64,000 nt of DNA from Flavobacteriales bacterium UBA4422 (GTDB lineage Bacteria; Bacteroidota; Bacteroidia; Flavobacteriales_G; Salibacteraceae): positions 283,152 to 347,151 of the forward strand of contig DGQE01000031.1 in assembly GCA_002389645.1 (NCBI GenBank), in the 5' to 3' direction. Each line of letters starts with the position of its first letter. Within the stretch, counting starts at the first letter, position 1. Below, in pieces: positions 25,023-34,404 of this stretch. The translations under genes and the position numbers were made by a program. Under the pieces are notes generated by a model. It had not been told where the DNA came from, did no database searches, and saw nothing but the letters and a program-made list of their open reading frames with translations.

Positions 25023-25876
25023 GAAACGCCATCATTTTAATTGCTTTTACCTTTTGTTTGATATCATGCGAAACCTCCGATTATGAGGGCTTCAAGCGTA
25101 TACATGATTCTGTTCACTTTAAGAGAGTAGCACTTGGTGATGATACACGCAAGGTCTCTGATGACTCTTTCATTTCTATGACCATCGCAGTCAGTACACT
25201 CGATGATTCGCTTATGCTGGAAAAACGAGTGAAACGTGTTCAATTTGCAAGTTCTAGTTGGCCAATTGATATTAAGAATGTTGTATCCACTTCGAATGAG
25301 GGAGAAGAGCTTACCATGATAGGAAAGGCGGGCGACCTGAATGTTAAAGAATGGTTTAGCCCAGTTGATATCGGTTCAGATACTTCAATTGTGAAATTGC
25401 ATGTAGTCATTAGCGAAGTACTTGAGGCCGATGTTTTACTTCAGCTGCGAGCTGATGAACGACTAAGAGCTGATCATGAAATGAGAGGACAACTTGATTT
25501 TCAACATGCGTTGGACAGTCTTGGTTTTGATGAAAGTGATTTACGTGAGGGGATTTATTTTCGATCAAAGCTTGGTGGTACAGGAAACTCAGTCAAGTCT
25601 GGCGGTACTGCGCTAGTTCACTACAGGACTTATTTAGCGAATGGGAAATTGATTGACGATACGTATAAAGATGAGCCTTTTGAATATCATGTTGGTAAGC
25701 CAGATCAGGTGCTTAAGGGGTTTGCTCAGGCTATTTCTATGATGAAAGTAGGAGGGAAGTCTCTGTTTCTTGTTCCTTATGAATTTGCTTATGGTATTAG
25801 AGGTTCCTCTTCAGGAATTGTTCCTCCATATTCTGCATTAATTTATGAGGCCGAGTTGACTGAGGTTCTCAACTGA
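25019..25876 (+). CDS. FKBP-type peptidyl-prolyl isomerase lipoprotein
   Basis: A 285-aa lipoprotein with signal MRNAIILIAFTFCLISC (Cys17). Residues 20-180 form an N-terminal region that looks like a degenerate FKBP-like or dimerisation domain; residues 190-285 are a recognisable FKBP domain (ALVHYRTYLANGKLIDD, FAYGIRGSSSGIVPPYSALIYEAEL). The catalytic Phe-Asp and Trp positions are altered. Its ATG overlaps the preceding stop, so it is translated as part of the nrnA operon. Confidence 0.85.
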   Translation: MRNAIILIAFTFCLISCETSDYEGFKRIHDSVHFKRVALGDDTRKVSDDSFISMTIAVSTLDDSLMLEKRVKRVQFASSSWPIDIKNVVSTSNEGEELTMIGKAGDLNVKEWFSPVDIGSDTSIVKLHVVISEVLEADVLLQLRADERLRADHEMRGQLDFQHALDSLGFDESDLREGIYFRSKLGGTGNSVKSGGTALVHYRTYLANGKLIDDTYKDEPFEYHVGKPDQVLKGFAQAISMMKVGGKSLFLVPYEFAYGIRGSSSGIVPPYSALIYEAELTEVLN

Positions 25877-25883
25877 TTTCTGT

Positions 25884-25891
25884 TAGCTTTG
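25884..25891 (+). promoter_or_regulatory. Predicted internal -7 element for the tandem FKBP gene
   Basis: TAGCTTTG matches TAnnTTTG 19 bases before the ATG at 25910, suggesting the third FKBP gene can be expressed on its own. Confidence 0.45.
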
Positions 25892-25909
25892 CCGACTTAA
25901 AATTTTAAT

Positions 25910-26743
25910 ATGAAGTTATATACATTGATTATTGGTGCTGCTATCGCACTATCCGCATGTTCTGGTGGAAATGAAGAGGCATCTGCTGATGCTAATGATG
26001 AGCAAATGGGTGACACTACTAGCGTAGTTTTAGAATCGGGCCTTCAAGTAGAGGTTTATCAGAAAGGTGATGGTATTTTACCTCAAATGGGGCAAAAGGT
26101 TTCCGTTCATTACAAGGGTATGCTTGAGAACGGACAAGTATTTGACGAGAGTTATGGTCGCGGTGAGCCAATTTCATTTCAAATTGGAGTAGGACAAGTT
26201 ATTCCTGGATGGGATAAAGGCATAGGTCAACTTTCTAAAGGTTCAAAAGCAAAGCTCACTATACCTGCAAATCTTGCTTATGGCGCACAAGAAAGACCTG
26301 GGATTCCAGCGAACAGCACATTGATTTTTGAAGTTGAGGTTATGGATATCCAAGACGGCCCTAAGCCAATTTCTCATGAGCCTTGGTCTACTGATGGCAT
26401 TGAAATGAAAACTACGCAATCAGGGCTTGAATATTATATCATTGAAGAAGGAACGGGAGCGAAGACTGAGCCGGGTAAGACGGTTTCTGTGCATTATCAT
26501 GGAATGCTAGAGGACGGAACCAAGTTCGACTCTTCTTATGAGCGCGGAGAGCCTATTGAATTTCCTTTGGGAGTTGGTCAAGTAATTCCTGGTTGGGATG
26601 AAGGTATTTCATTACTTAATGTAGGTTCTAAGGCTAAGCTTGTAATACCTTCTCACTTAGCATATGGAGAAAGAGGTGCAGGAGGAGTTATTCCTCCTAA
26701 TGCTACGTTGATATTTGACGTTGAGGTTGTTGCTGTAAAGTAA
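25910..26743 (+). CDS. Tandem-domain FKBP-type peptidyl-prolyl isomerase lipoprotein
   Basis: A 277-aa lipoprotein (MKLYTLIIGAAIALSAC, Cys17) with two complete FKBP domains at about residues 40-145 and 165-277. Both keep the active-site set: VSVHYKGMLENGQVFDESY/GQVIPGWDKGI and VSVHYHGMLEDGTKFDSSY/GQVIPGWDEGI, with LAYG loops. In contrast to the two preceding genes, both domains look catalytically competent. It presumably catalyses proline isomerisation in exported proteins at the periplasmic face. It is followed 1 base later by the convergent Plug gene. Confidence 0.93.
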   Translation: MKLYTLIIGAAIALSACSGGNEEASADANDEQMGDTTSVVLESGLQVEVYQKGDGILPQMGQKVSVHYKGMLENGQVFDESYGRGEPISFQIGVGQVIPGWDKGIGQLSKGSKAKLTIPANLAYGAQERPGIPANSTLIFEVEVMDIQDGPKPISHEPWSTDGIEMKTTQSGLEYYIIEEGTGAKTEPGKTVSVHYHGMLEDGTKFDSSYERGEPIEFPLGVGQVIPGWDEGISLLNVGSKAKLVIPSHLAYGERGAGGVIPPNATLIFDVEVVAVK

Positions 26744-28123
26744 TTAGTCTTCAGGCGGAAATGTGAGCGTCTTTATAGATAATAGACGGTCATAATCAAG
26801 TCCTAATGGGCGGTGATAAACAAGAATTGAGTACTCGTTTTCGGTTTCGAAATGTGAACCTTCAAAGCGACTTAGATCGGGCTGTACTTCACCATCCTTC
26901 ACAAAAGCATACATATAGTTGAAAATACCCTGTTTGATGTACAGGGTGTTTTCATACTTCATTTCTAGTTGATTGAACTTCATTTTGGCTTCTGCTATGA
27001 TTTTCCAGTCCGTTAAAGCCCCATAGACATATACATCTCCATCACTGAGTGGGTTTTCTTGCTTTAGGCTAAAATGTGCGTTCACGTAATCGGCATCCAA
27101 AGCAGCACTATTTGGATCTGAAAGATTCGTAGAAACATAAAACCATCCGTTTAAATCTCGATTTTGTAAGTACGTTTTACTGGCTCGACTTTTGTCAAGC
27201 TCCAGATAGGCGTGATTCTCTTGCGATGAATAGGTCACACGCTCAATACCCGCCCCGTTGAATCGAGTGTTTTTTAAGTTCAGCAGTCTAAACTCGTTTA
27301 ACCCTTCCATTGCATTTGGACCGTCATAATCATAGTCGAGTGTGGATTCCTTCACAAATCGTGGCTCCAATCCTGAGAGCCTATTTTCCCACGTATGATT
27401 CTGAAGTACTTCCACGTGCAAGTCGGTGTAAGGATTGGTCATTTGATAGGAGGCAGTGCTTATAGAAAAGTCTACTTCTTGATGAGAGTAGCGTTGCCTG
27501 ACCAATGTTGCTTGTTTCACCTTAGCATTGACATTGACGATGTTTTCGGTAACACAAAAGCGTCTTGTTAATATCAATTCTTCAGTATCATAGTCGAAAA
27601 CCTTGAGTAAATAGTTTCCCGATTTGGTGATCTGCATATTGAAATTGGGAATTTCTAAAGAGTAGTGGATGTATTTCTGAAATGTATTTCTTGAATAGTC
27701 ATACTCCATCAAATAATCCGATGGCATTCCATCAATGTACTCTTGTACGTCTAATTCTGATTTTTTCCAATTGTAATCGCAATGAATCATCTCATACATG
27801 AAATTGCCTAAGGCTGAATCGAGAATGTCAAAGTGTAATTCTAACGTGCTATTTGGATCATTTAACACAATGAATGGTGCGGCTATTGGCCAGTCCTTTG
27901 GGTGGAGCATAACTGTTTTTACATTTTGCTGATACGTATGGTTATCAAACCTCATAAAATTCTCGCTGTAATAATTATCACCTCCTGATTGCTCGTCTAC
28001 GTTAAATTGAGCAATAGAATTAAGATGTAAAAAAAGCAAAAGCGTAAAAAGAGTATTAGGAAGAAATGTCTGGGTGAACACTTTCAAAAATTGAGTGTTT
28101 TCTAGAAGATTATTGTTTAGCAT
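26744..28123 (-). CDS. Type IX secretion system Plug protein (DUF5103)
   Basis: A 459-aa secreted protein. After a leader ending near residue 38 (LLLFLHLNSIAQ), the N-terminal Plug domain is recognisable from VKTVMLHPKDWPIAAPFIVLN and YEMIHCDYNWKKSELDVQEYIDG, and the C-terminal part carries RFEGSHFETENEYSILVYHRPLGLDYDRL. In T9SS the Plug protein closes the periplasmic side of the SprA translocon. The start at 28123 gives an unusually long leader; Met at about residue 1 is kept because no better alternative exists. It is divergent from the nqr operon with a 190-base intergenic region. Confidence 0.85.
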   Translation of the reverse strand: MLNNNLLENTQFLKVFTQTFLPNTLFTLLLFLHLNSIAQFNVDEQSGGDNYYSENFMRFDNHTYQQNVKTVMLHPKDWPIAAPFIVLNDPNSTLELHFDILDSALGNFMYEMIHCDYNWKKSELDVQEYIDGMPSDYLMEYDYSRNTFQKYIHYSLEIPNFNMQITKSGNYLLKVFDYDTEELILTRRFCVTENIVNVNAKVKQATLVRQRYSHQEVDFSISTASYQMTNPYTDLHVEVLQNHTWENRLSGLEPRFVKESTLDYDYDGPNAMEGLNEFRLLNLKNTRFNGAGIERVTYSSQENHAYLELDKSRASKTYLQNRDLNGWFYVSTNLSDPNSAALDADYVNAHFSLKQENPLSDGDVYVYGALTDWKIIAEAKMKFNQLEMKYENTLYIKQGIFNYMYAFVKDGEVQPDLSRFEGSHFETENEYSILVYHRPLGLDYDRLLSIKTLTFPPED

Positions 28124-28223
28124 AAACGATCTTGAACGTTATTTACGTGGGCTTGACAAAAAGAACGATAAATTATGAGAATGGGTATACAAACGCTTAG
28201 AATCTATCATCGATCTAAAATTC

Positions 28224-28256
28224 AGTCATTTTTAGTCATTAATATACGGCCGTATA
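28224..28256. promoter_or_regulatory. Operator-like palindrome and paired direct repeats upstream of nqrA
   Basis: TATACGGCCGTATA at 28243-28256 is a perfect 14-bp palindrome 14 bases before the nqrA -7 element, that is across the -33 region. Just upstream AGTCATT occurs twice (28224-28230, 28234-28240) exactly 10 bases apart, one helical turn. The set lies between the divergent Plug and nqrA genes. Confidence 0.5.
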
Positions 28257-28270
28257 ATTAAAAAATCACT

Positions 28271-28278
28271 TACGTTTG
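28271..28278 (+). promoter_or_regulatory. Predicted -7 element of the nqr operon
   Basis: TACGTTTG matches TAnnTTTG, 36 bases before the nqrA ATG. Confidence 0.55.
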
Positions 28279-28314
28279 CGCCCGTTTTCAAAGCGACAAT
28301 CTTAACCTAATCAA

Positions 28315-29661
28315 ATGCCTAAGAACGTTAGAATTCGCAAAGGAGCTGACATCAAATTAGTTGGTGCCGCTGAGCGTGTAAAAGGAGAAGCTCCTTTTGC
28401 TTCATCATTTGCGATAAAACCAACAGAATTTCATGGCTTAACGCCAAAAATGGTTGTTAAAGAAGGAGCCGAAGTCAAAGCTGGTTCGGTCATTTTCTTC
28501 GATAAAGACAACGAGCACGTTAAATTCACTTCGCCTGTTAGTGGAGAAGTTGCTGAAATAGTTCGTGGTGCTAAGCGAAAAATTCTTGAAGTAAGAATTG
28601 TTCCAGATCAAGAACAAAAATTTGAGCAGTTTGATTTAAGCGATTTAAGCTCTACGGAAAAAGTAAAGACTGTTTTAATGAGCAGTGGACTTTGGCCAAT
28701 GCTAAAGCAGAGACCATATGATGTAATGGCCAACCCTCAATTGAAGCCGAAAGCGATTTTCATTTCTGCTTTTGATAGTGCTCCATTGGGACCTGATTAT
28801 GACTTCATTCTTCATGGAGAACAAGATTCTTTTCAGAAAGGTCTGGAAGCATTGTCTAAGCTTACTGATGGTAAGGTTCATTTGACAACAAGAGGTGGCT
28901 CTGCTGCTGATGCTACTTTTACTCAAGCCAAAGGAGTTGAGCATAACACGATCACAGGGCCTCACCCAGCAGGAAACGTTGGAATTCAAATTCACCACAT
29001 CGATCCAATAAATAAAGGAGATATAGTTTGGACTATTTCTGCACAGAATGTTGCATTGATGGGTAAGTTCCTTATTACTGGTAAAGTTGATTTGAAGAAA
29101 ACAATCGCCTTAGCTGGTTCGGAGGTTGAAAAGCCGCGTTACCTGACAACATGGGTTGGAGCTTCAATGAAATCAATCGTTGAAGGACAAATAAAAGCGG
29201 GTGATAACAGAATTATATCAGGAAACGTTTTAACTGGTGATGCTTCTTCTGCAGATGGTTATTTGGGATTCTTTGATGATGTAGTAACTATTATTCCAGA
29301 AGGTAACGAACCGCAATTTCTAGGTTGGTTAGCTCCTAACTTTCACAAATTTTCTTTGTCAAGATCTTACTTCAGTTGGTTGAACCCAGGAAAGAAGTAT
29401 AAGTTGAATACCAACATGAATGGTGAAGACAGAGCTTATGTGGTTTCTGGACAATACGAAGCAGTGCTTCCTATGGATGTTTACCCTGTGCAATTGATCA
29501 AGTCAATCATGACGAATGATTTAGACAAGATGGAGAATTTGGGCATTTACGAAGTAATTCCAGAAGATTTAGCTCTGTGTGAATATGCATGTACGAGTAA
29601 AATGAATGTTCAAAGCATCTTAAGAGGTGGTTTGGATGTAGCAAAGCAAGAACTAGGTTAA
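28315..29661 (+). CDS. nqrA: Na+-translocating NADH:quinone reductase subunit A
   Basis: Peripheral subunit of the six-subunit sodium-pumping NADH:quinone oxidoreductase, taking part in quinone binding. 448 aa, usual length. The N-terminal RIRKGADIKLVGAAE, central ITGPHPAGNVGIQIHHIDPI and C-terminal LALCEYACTSKMNVQSILRGGLD are family signatures. First gene of nqrABCDEF with short gaps throughout; the upstream region has a -7 element and a palindrome. A sodium-based respiratory chain fits a marine organism. Confidence 0.98.
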   Translation: MPKNVRIRKGADIKLVGAAERVKGEAPFASSFAIKPTEFHGLTPKMVVKEGAEVKAGSVIFFDKDNEHVKFTSPVSGEVAEIVRGAKRKILEVRIVPDQEQKFEQFDLSDLSSTEKVKTVLMSSGLWPMLKQRPYDVMANPQLKPKAIFISAFDSAPLGPDYDFILHGEQDSFQKGLEALSKLTDGKVHLTTRGGSAADATFTQAKGVEHNTITGPHPAGNVGIQIHHIDPINKGDIVWTISAQNVALMGKFLITGKVDLKKTIALAGSEVEKPRYLTTWVGASMKSIVEGQIKAGDNRIISGNVLTGDASSADGYLGFFDDVVTIIPEGNEPQFLGWLAPNFHKFSLSRSYFSWLNPGKKYKLNTNMNGEDRAYVVSGQYEAVLPMDVYPVQLIKSIMTNDLDKMENLGIYEVIPEDLALCEYACTSKMNVQSILRGGLDVAKQELG

Positions 29662-29676
29662 TCGATATTTAAGACT

Positions 29677-30897
29677 ATGCAGTTTTTAAGAAACATATTT
29701 GACAACCTCCGCCCAAACTTTGAAGAAGGTGGAAAGTTTGAAAAGTATTACAAGGGTTTCGAAGCGATGGAGACATTCGCTTTTACTCCTGGCCATACTT
29801 CACATAAAGGCGCTCATATTAGAGATGCTATTGATTTAAAGAGAACAATGTTCCTTGTTGTAATCGCAATGGTTCCAGCATTACTATTCGGTATGTGGAA
29901 TACTGGTCATCAGTATTACCTATCCATAGGTGAGCTGACAGGGTTGGGTGAAGGATTGATCGACAAATTAATCTTCGGAGCTATTCGTGTATTGCCAATT
30001 GTTGTGGTAAGCTACGCGGTAGGTTTAGGAATAGAGTTTGCCATTGCCATTAAGAATAATCACTCAGTTAACGAAGGGTACTTGGTTTCAGGAATGCTCA
30101 TTCCATTAGTTCTTCCTTCTGAGATTCCATTATGGATGGTGGCAGTAGCAACTGCTTTTGCTGTTGTAATTGGTAAAGAAGTGTTTGGAGGTACAGGAAT
30201 GAATATTTTGAATCCCGCGCTTACAGCACGTGCATTCTTATTCTTTGCTTATCCTACTAAAATGAGTGGTAATGCTGTTTGGATTCCACAAGAATCTGGA
30301 ATGGCGGGTGTTGATGGTTATACTGGTGAGACTTTGCTTTCTCAAGCGTATAACGCTCCTACAGGAACAGAGTTTGGAACTTTAGCATACGATGCTGCTG
30401 GGCAACAATATGGAAGCTTAGCTGATACAATGTGGGCTTCTTTCTGGGGGTGGATCCCTGGCTCAATTGGTGAAACTTCGGTTTTTGCCATTTTGTTGGG
30501 TGCTGCAATTTTGATCTTCACAGGAATTGGAAGCTGGAGAATTATGCTTTCATTTTTAGTTGGTGGATTAACAATGTCTTTGATCTTCAATGCTTGGGGC
30601 GCTAATTCATTCATGTCTGTTCACCCATTACAGCAATTGATGATGGGTAGCTTCATGTTCGGTATGGTCTTCATGGCTACAGATCCTGTAAGTGCGGCTC
30701 AAACTACAATGGGTAAATGGATTTATGGATTCTTAGCTGGATTCCTTGGAATTATGATTAGAGTTTTTAACCCAGCATACCCTGAAGGAATAATGATGGC
30801 CATCTTATTTATGAACGTTATGGCTCCATTGATCGACCACTACGTGGTAGAAGCGAATATTAACCGAAGATTAAAACGAGCTAAAGTAGCTGCTTAA
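29677..30897 (+). CDS. nqrB: Na+-translocating NADH:quinone reductase subunit B
   Basis: Integral membrane subunit with about ten helices, carrying a covalently bound FMN and part of the Na+ path. 406 aa. The FMN-attachment context MATDPVSAAQTTMGKWIYG is present, with the Thr of AAQT expected to be flavinylated by ApbE encoded downstream. GKEVFGGTGMNILNPALTARAFLFF is typical. It lies 15 bases after nqrA. Confidence 0.98.
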   Translation: MQFLRNIFDNLRPNFEEGGKFEKYYKGFEAMETFAFTPGHTSHKGAHIRDAIDLKRTMFLVVIAMVPALLFGMWNTGHQYYLSIGELTGLGEGLIDKLIFGAIRVLPIVVVSYAVGLGIEFAIAIKNNHSVNEGYLVSGMLIPLVLPSEIPLWMVAVATAFAVVIGKEVFGGTGMNILNPALTARAFLFFAYPTKMSGNAVWIPQESGMAGVDGYTGETLLSQAYNAPTGTEFGTLAYDAAGQQYGSLADTMWASFWGWIPGSIGETSVFAILLGAAILIFTGIGSWRIMLSFLVGGLTMSLIFNAWGANSFMSVHPLQQLMMGSFMFGMVFMATDPVSAAQTTMGKWIYGFLAGFLGIMIRVFNPAYPEGIMMAILFMNVMAPLIDHYVVEANINRRLKRAKVAA

Positions 30898-30910
30898 TAC
30901 CTATTTAGTC

Positions 30911-31690
30911 ATGGCATTCAATAAAGAATCACAAAGCTTTACGTTTATTTTCTCAATCGTTATGGTTGTAGTTGTGGCTACTGTTTTAGCAGTTGCAGCT
31001 ATGGGTCTTAAAGGTCCCCAAGAAGAGAATATGAAGCAAGAGAAAATGCAAAACGTTCTTGGTTCTATCCAAGTAGAGTCAACAAGAGAAGAAGCTAGCG
31101 TGAAGTTTGGTGAATACGTTAAGAAGCGTGTTATTCTTGACTCACAAGGTAATGTTGTTAGTGAAACAGCAGGTGATGTAAAAACACTATCTGCTGATGG
31201 CAAAGAAGCTTACGAGAATGATGCGTTCAACATTGACATCAAGAAACAATACAGAGATAAATCGCTTTCTGATGATCAAAAGAGGTTTCCATTGTTCATC
31301 TGCGAAAAAGATGGTAACCCTTATTACGTTGTTCCTTTAGTTGGAACTGGTCTTTGGGGACCAATTTGGGGATTCATTGCTTTAGAAGGCGATATGAATA
31401 CCATTTTCGGAGCAACATTTGATCACAAAACAGAAACTCCCGGATTAGGCGCTGAAATCAACCAAAGTTGGTTTGAAGAGCCATTCGTAGGAGATAAGAT
31501 TTTTGATGATGCTGGAACTTTCGTTTCAGTTAAAGTGGTAAAGGGTGGCGCTGATCCTAGCGATGAGCATGGCGTTGACGCCATCACCGGAGGTACAATT
31601 ACAAGTAACGGTGTTACATCCATGTTGGAAAACACCTTGGAAGTATATGTTCCTTACTTTAAAAAGAATTCTGATATCGCATCAATCTAA
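30911..31690 (+). CDS. nqrC: Na+-translocating NADH:quinone reductase subunit C
   Basis: One N-terminal transmembrane helix (about 8-32) and a periplasmic domain with the second covalent FMN. The flavinylation motif is in GVDAITGGTITSNGV near the C-terminus. 259 aa. PGLGAEINQSWFEEPFVGD is a family signature. It sits between nqrB (13 bases) and nqrD (6 bases). Confidence 0.98.
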   Translation: MAFNKESQSFTFIFSIVMVVVVATVLAVAAMGLKGPQEENMKQEKMQNVLGSIQVESTREEASVKFGEYVKKRVILDSQGNVVSETAGDVKTLSADGKEAYENDAFNIDIKKQYRDKSLSDDQKRFPLFICEKDGNPYYVVPLVGTGLWGPIWGFIALEGDMNTIFGATFDHKTETPGLGAEINQSWFEEPFVGDKIFDDAGTFVSVKVVKGGADPSDEHGVDAITGGTITSNGVTSMLENTLEVYVPYFKKNSDIASI

Positions 31691-31696
31691 TTCACT

Positions 31697-32380
31697 ATGA
31701 GTACAGAAGTAAAAGAAGCAGCTGCAGTAGCAGTAAAAGAACCAAGCGAGCCACTCTTCTCTAAGAAAAATAAGAAGCTCCTTACTGATCCTCTGAATGA
31801 CTCAAACCCTATTACGGTTCAAGTATTAGGTATTTGTTCTGCACTTGCCATTACGGTTCAAGTAAAGCAGGCAGTTGTAATGTCATTGTCAGTTCTTGCA
31901 GTAATGATTGGGGGTAACTTGATCATTTCATTGATTAGAAACATTATTCCTAGCCGTATTCGAATCATCGTTCAGTTGGTGGTTGTTGCGTCATTGGTAA
32001 TATTGGTTGACCAAGTATTGAAAGCATACGTGTATGACGTAAGTAAAGCGCTTTCGGTATTCGTTGGACTAATCATTACCAATTGTATCATCATGGGACG
32101 TCTTGAGGCCTTTGCTTTAGCGAACAAGCCTTGGCCATCTATTTTAGATGCTATCGGAAACGCAGCAGGTTATGCATGGATATTGATAGCAGTAGCTGTA
32201 GTTCGTGAGCTTTTTGGTTCAGGAACTTTAATGGGATACAAATTGATTCCAGATGCAGCATTTGAAATGGGATACATGAATAATAATATGATGATTTTGC
32301 CTCCTATGGCTTTAATCACTGTTGGTATCATCATTTGGATTCAGAGAAGTAAGAACACCGCTTTAATTGAAGAAAACTAA
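31697..32380 (+). CDS. nqrD: Na+-translocating NADH:quinone reductase subunit D
   Basis: Membrane subunit of 227 aa with six helices, paired with NqrE in inverted topology; together they hold the intramembrane iron centre. NCIIMGRLEAFA contains the conserved Cys, and KPWPSILDAIGNAAGYAWILIAVAVVRELFGSG is typical of the subunit. An N-terminal polar extension of about 25 residues precedes the LLTDPLNDSNPI start of the conserved part. Confidence 0.98.
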   Translation: MSTEVKEAAAVAVKEPSEPLFSKKNKKLLTDPLNDSNPITVQVLGICSALAITVQVKQAVVMSLSVLAVMIGGNLIISLIRNIIPSRIRIIVQLVVVASLVILVDQVLKAYVYDVSKALSVFVGLIITNCIIMGRLEAFALANKPWPSILDAIGNAAGYAWILIAVAVVRELFGSGTLMGYKLIPDAAFEMGYMNNNMMILPPMALITVGIIIWIQRSKNTALIEEN

Positions 32381-32386
32381 ACCACC

Positions 32387-33004
32387 ATGTTAGATTTAGT
32401 AAACATATTCGTAAAAGGCATCTTCATTGAGAATATGATTTTTGCCTACTTCCTTGGAATGTGCTCTTATTTGGCCGTTTCAAAGACAGTAAAAACAGGC
32501 GTAGGTCTTGGTTTTGCCGTGATCTTTGTTTTAGGAATCACTGTACCTGTTAACTACCTCATTGAGAACTATGTTCTTAAAGAAGGAGCATTGATCTGGT
32601 TAGATGAATCATTTGCAACCATCGATTTAAGCTTCTTGAGCTTTATCATGTTCATTGCAGTAATTGCATCTATGGTGCAGTTGGTAGAAATGGCAGTTGA
32701 GAAATTTGCACCAGCTCTTTACGGGGCACTAGGTATCTTCCTTCCATTGATCGCTGTAAACTGCTCGATTTTAGGAGGTGCATTATTCATGCAAGAGCGT
32801 CAGTATTCTTCTATCGCAGAAGCTACTTCTTTTGGTCTTGGATCAGGAGTGGGATGGTTCTTGGCCATTGTAGCAATTGCGGCAATTAGAGAAAAGATTA
32901 AGTATTCAAACGTACCACCAGCACTTAGAGGACTTGGAATCACTTTTATCATCACAGGTTTAATGGGCGTTGCGTTCATGGCCTTTATGGGAATTGAATT
33001 ATAA
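32387..33004 (+). CDS. nqrE: Na+-translocating NADH:quinone reductase subunit E
   Basis: Membrane subunit of 205 aa with six helices. FFA-type start (IENMIFAYFLGMCSYLAVSK) and AVNCSILGGALFMQER provide the conserved cysteines facing those of NqrD at the iron centre. It lies 6 bases after nqrD and 12 bases before nqrF. Confidence 0.98.
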   Translation: MLDLVNIFVKGIFIENMIFAYFLGMCSYLAVSKTVKTGVGLGFAVIFVLGITVPVNYLIENYVLKEGALIWLDESFATIDLSFLSFIMFIAVIASMVQLVEMAVEKFAPALYGALGIFLPLIAVNCSILGGALFMQERQYSSIAEATSFGLGSGVGWFLAIVAIAAIREKIKYSNVPPALRGLGITFIITGLMGVAFMAFMGIEL

Positions 33005-33016
33005 GAAACGAAAGAC

Positions 33017-34309
33017 ATGGGAACAACAGTCATAATTAGTATCGTAGTATTCCTTCTATTCATCTTGCTATTGGTGTCAATCATTTTGTTTGCCAAAGCA
33101 AAGCTTTCGCCTAGTGGCAAAGTGAAGTTGATTATCAATGGTGAAAAGACTATTGAAGTAAATGCGGGAGGAACAGTTCTTTCGACACTTGGTGATAACA
33201 AAGTTTTCCTTCCATCAGCATGTGGAGGCGGAGGAACTTGTGTTCAGTGTAAGTGTCAAGTTCACAGTGGTGGTGGGTCTATTCTTCCAACTGAAGAGCC
33301 TCACTTCTCTCGTAAAGAGCAAGCAGATAATTGGAGGTTAGGATGCCAAGTGAAGGTTAAAGAGGATATGGAGATCCAGATTCCTGAGGAGATTTTTGGT
33401 ATCAAAAAGTGGGAAGCTACTGTTGTTAGAAATTACAACGTTGCATCGTTCATTAAGGAGTTCGTAGTGGAGATCCCTGAAGATATGGACTACCGTGCTG
33501 GAGGTTATATCCAAATCGAAATTCCACCTTGTGAAACGCCTTATAGTGAGTTTGATATCACAGCACACCCAGATGAACATCCAGGCGAACCAGAGAAGTT
33601 CAAGAAAGAGTGGGATACATTCAATCTTTGGCCTTTAGTGATGAAAAATACGGAGACCATTGAGAGAGCATATTCCATGGCTTCTTATCCTGCAGAAGGA
33701 CGTGAGATCATGTTGAATGTTCGTATCGCAACCCCACCATGGGACAGAGCAAACAATAAGTGGATGGATGTAAATCCAGGTATCGCCTCATCTTACATCT
33801 TCGCTTGTAAGAAAGGTGATAAGGTTACCATTTCTGGTCCTTATGGTGAGTTTTTTATCAAGGACAATGATTCTGAGATGTTATACATCGGTGGTGGTGC
33901 TGGTATGGCTCCAATGAGAAGTCACTTGTATGAGCTTTTCAGAACCATAAAAACTGGACGTAAAGTTTCTTATTGGTATGGAGGTCGTTCTAAGCGTGAA
34001 TTGTTCTACATCGATCATTTCCGTGCATTAGAGAAGGATTATCCAAACTTCAAGTTTTACCTAGTGCTTTCTGAGCCTTTGCCAGAAGACAATTGGAACA
34101 CGATGGAAAATATGGAAGATGAAGGTGATGGTTTCGTGGGATTCGTTCACCAAGCGGTAATCGATCAGTACTTGAGTAAGCACGATGCTCCTGAAGATAT
34201 TGAGTTCTATTTCTGTGGTCCACCAATGATGAACCAAGCGGTTCTTAAGATGTGTGACGAGTGGGGAGTTCCACCAGAAAATGTAGCATTTGACGATTTC
34301 GGTGGATAA
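33017..34309 (+). CDS. nqrF: Na+-translocating NADH:quinone reductase subunit F
   Basis: NADH-oxidising entry subunit, 430 aa: N-terminal helix (4-26), plant-type [2Fe-2S] domain with Cys69, Cys75, Cys78 and the Cys of RLGCQV, FAD-binding domain (ERAYSMASYP) and NADH domain (GGGAGMAPMRSH, FYFCGPPMM). It ends with the usual VAFDDFGG. A strong terminator follows at 34331, so apbE is expressed separately or by read-through. Confidence 0.98.
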   Translation: MGTTVIISIVVFLLFILLLVSIILFAKAKLSPSGKVKLIINGEKTIEVNAGGTVLSTLGDNKVFLPSACGGGGTCVQCKCQVHSGGGSILPTEEPHFSRKEQADNWRLGCQVKVKEDMEIQIPEEIFGIKKWEATVVRNYNVASFIKEFVVEIPEDMDYRAGGYIQIEIPPCETPYSEFDITAHPDEHPGEPEKFKKEWDTFNLWPLVMKNTETIERAYSMASYPAEGREIMLNVRIATPPWDRANNKWMDVNPGIASSYIFACKKGDKVTISGPYGEFFIKDNDSEMLYIGGGAGMAPMRSHLYELFRTIKTGRKVSYWYGGRSKRELFYIDHFRALEKDYPNFKFYLVLSEPLPEDNWNTMENMEDEGDGFVGFVHQAVIDQYLSKHDAPEDIEFYFCGPPMMNQAVLKMCDEWGVPPENVAFDDFGG

Positions 34310-34330
34310 TCTTCATCCATTATAATATTC

Positions 34331-34362
34331 AATCCCTCTGAGCAATCAGGGGGATTTTTTTT
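34331..34362 (+). terminator. Intrinsic terminator of the nqr operon
   Basis: An 11-bp stem AATCCCTCTGA/TCAGGGGGATT with one G-U pair, GCAA tetraloop and a run of T. Confidence 0.9.
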
Positions 34363-34404
34363 GATTTAGAATACACAATCATTAGTCTTTTCTTTGCACT
34401 CGAT

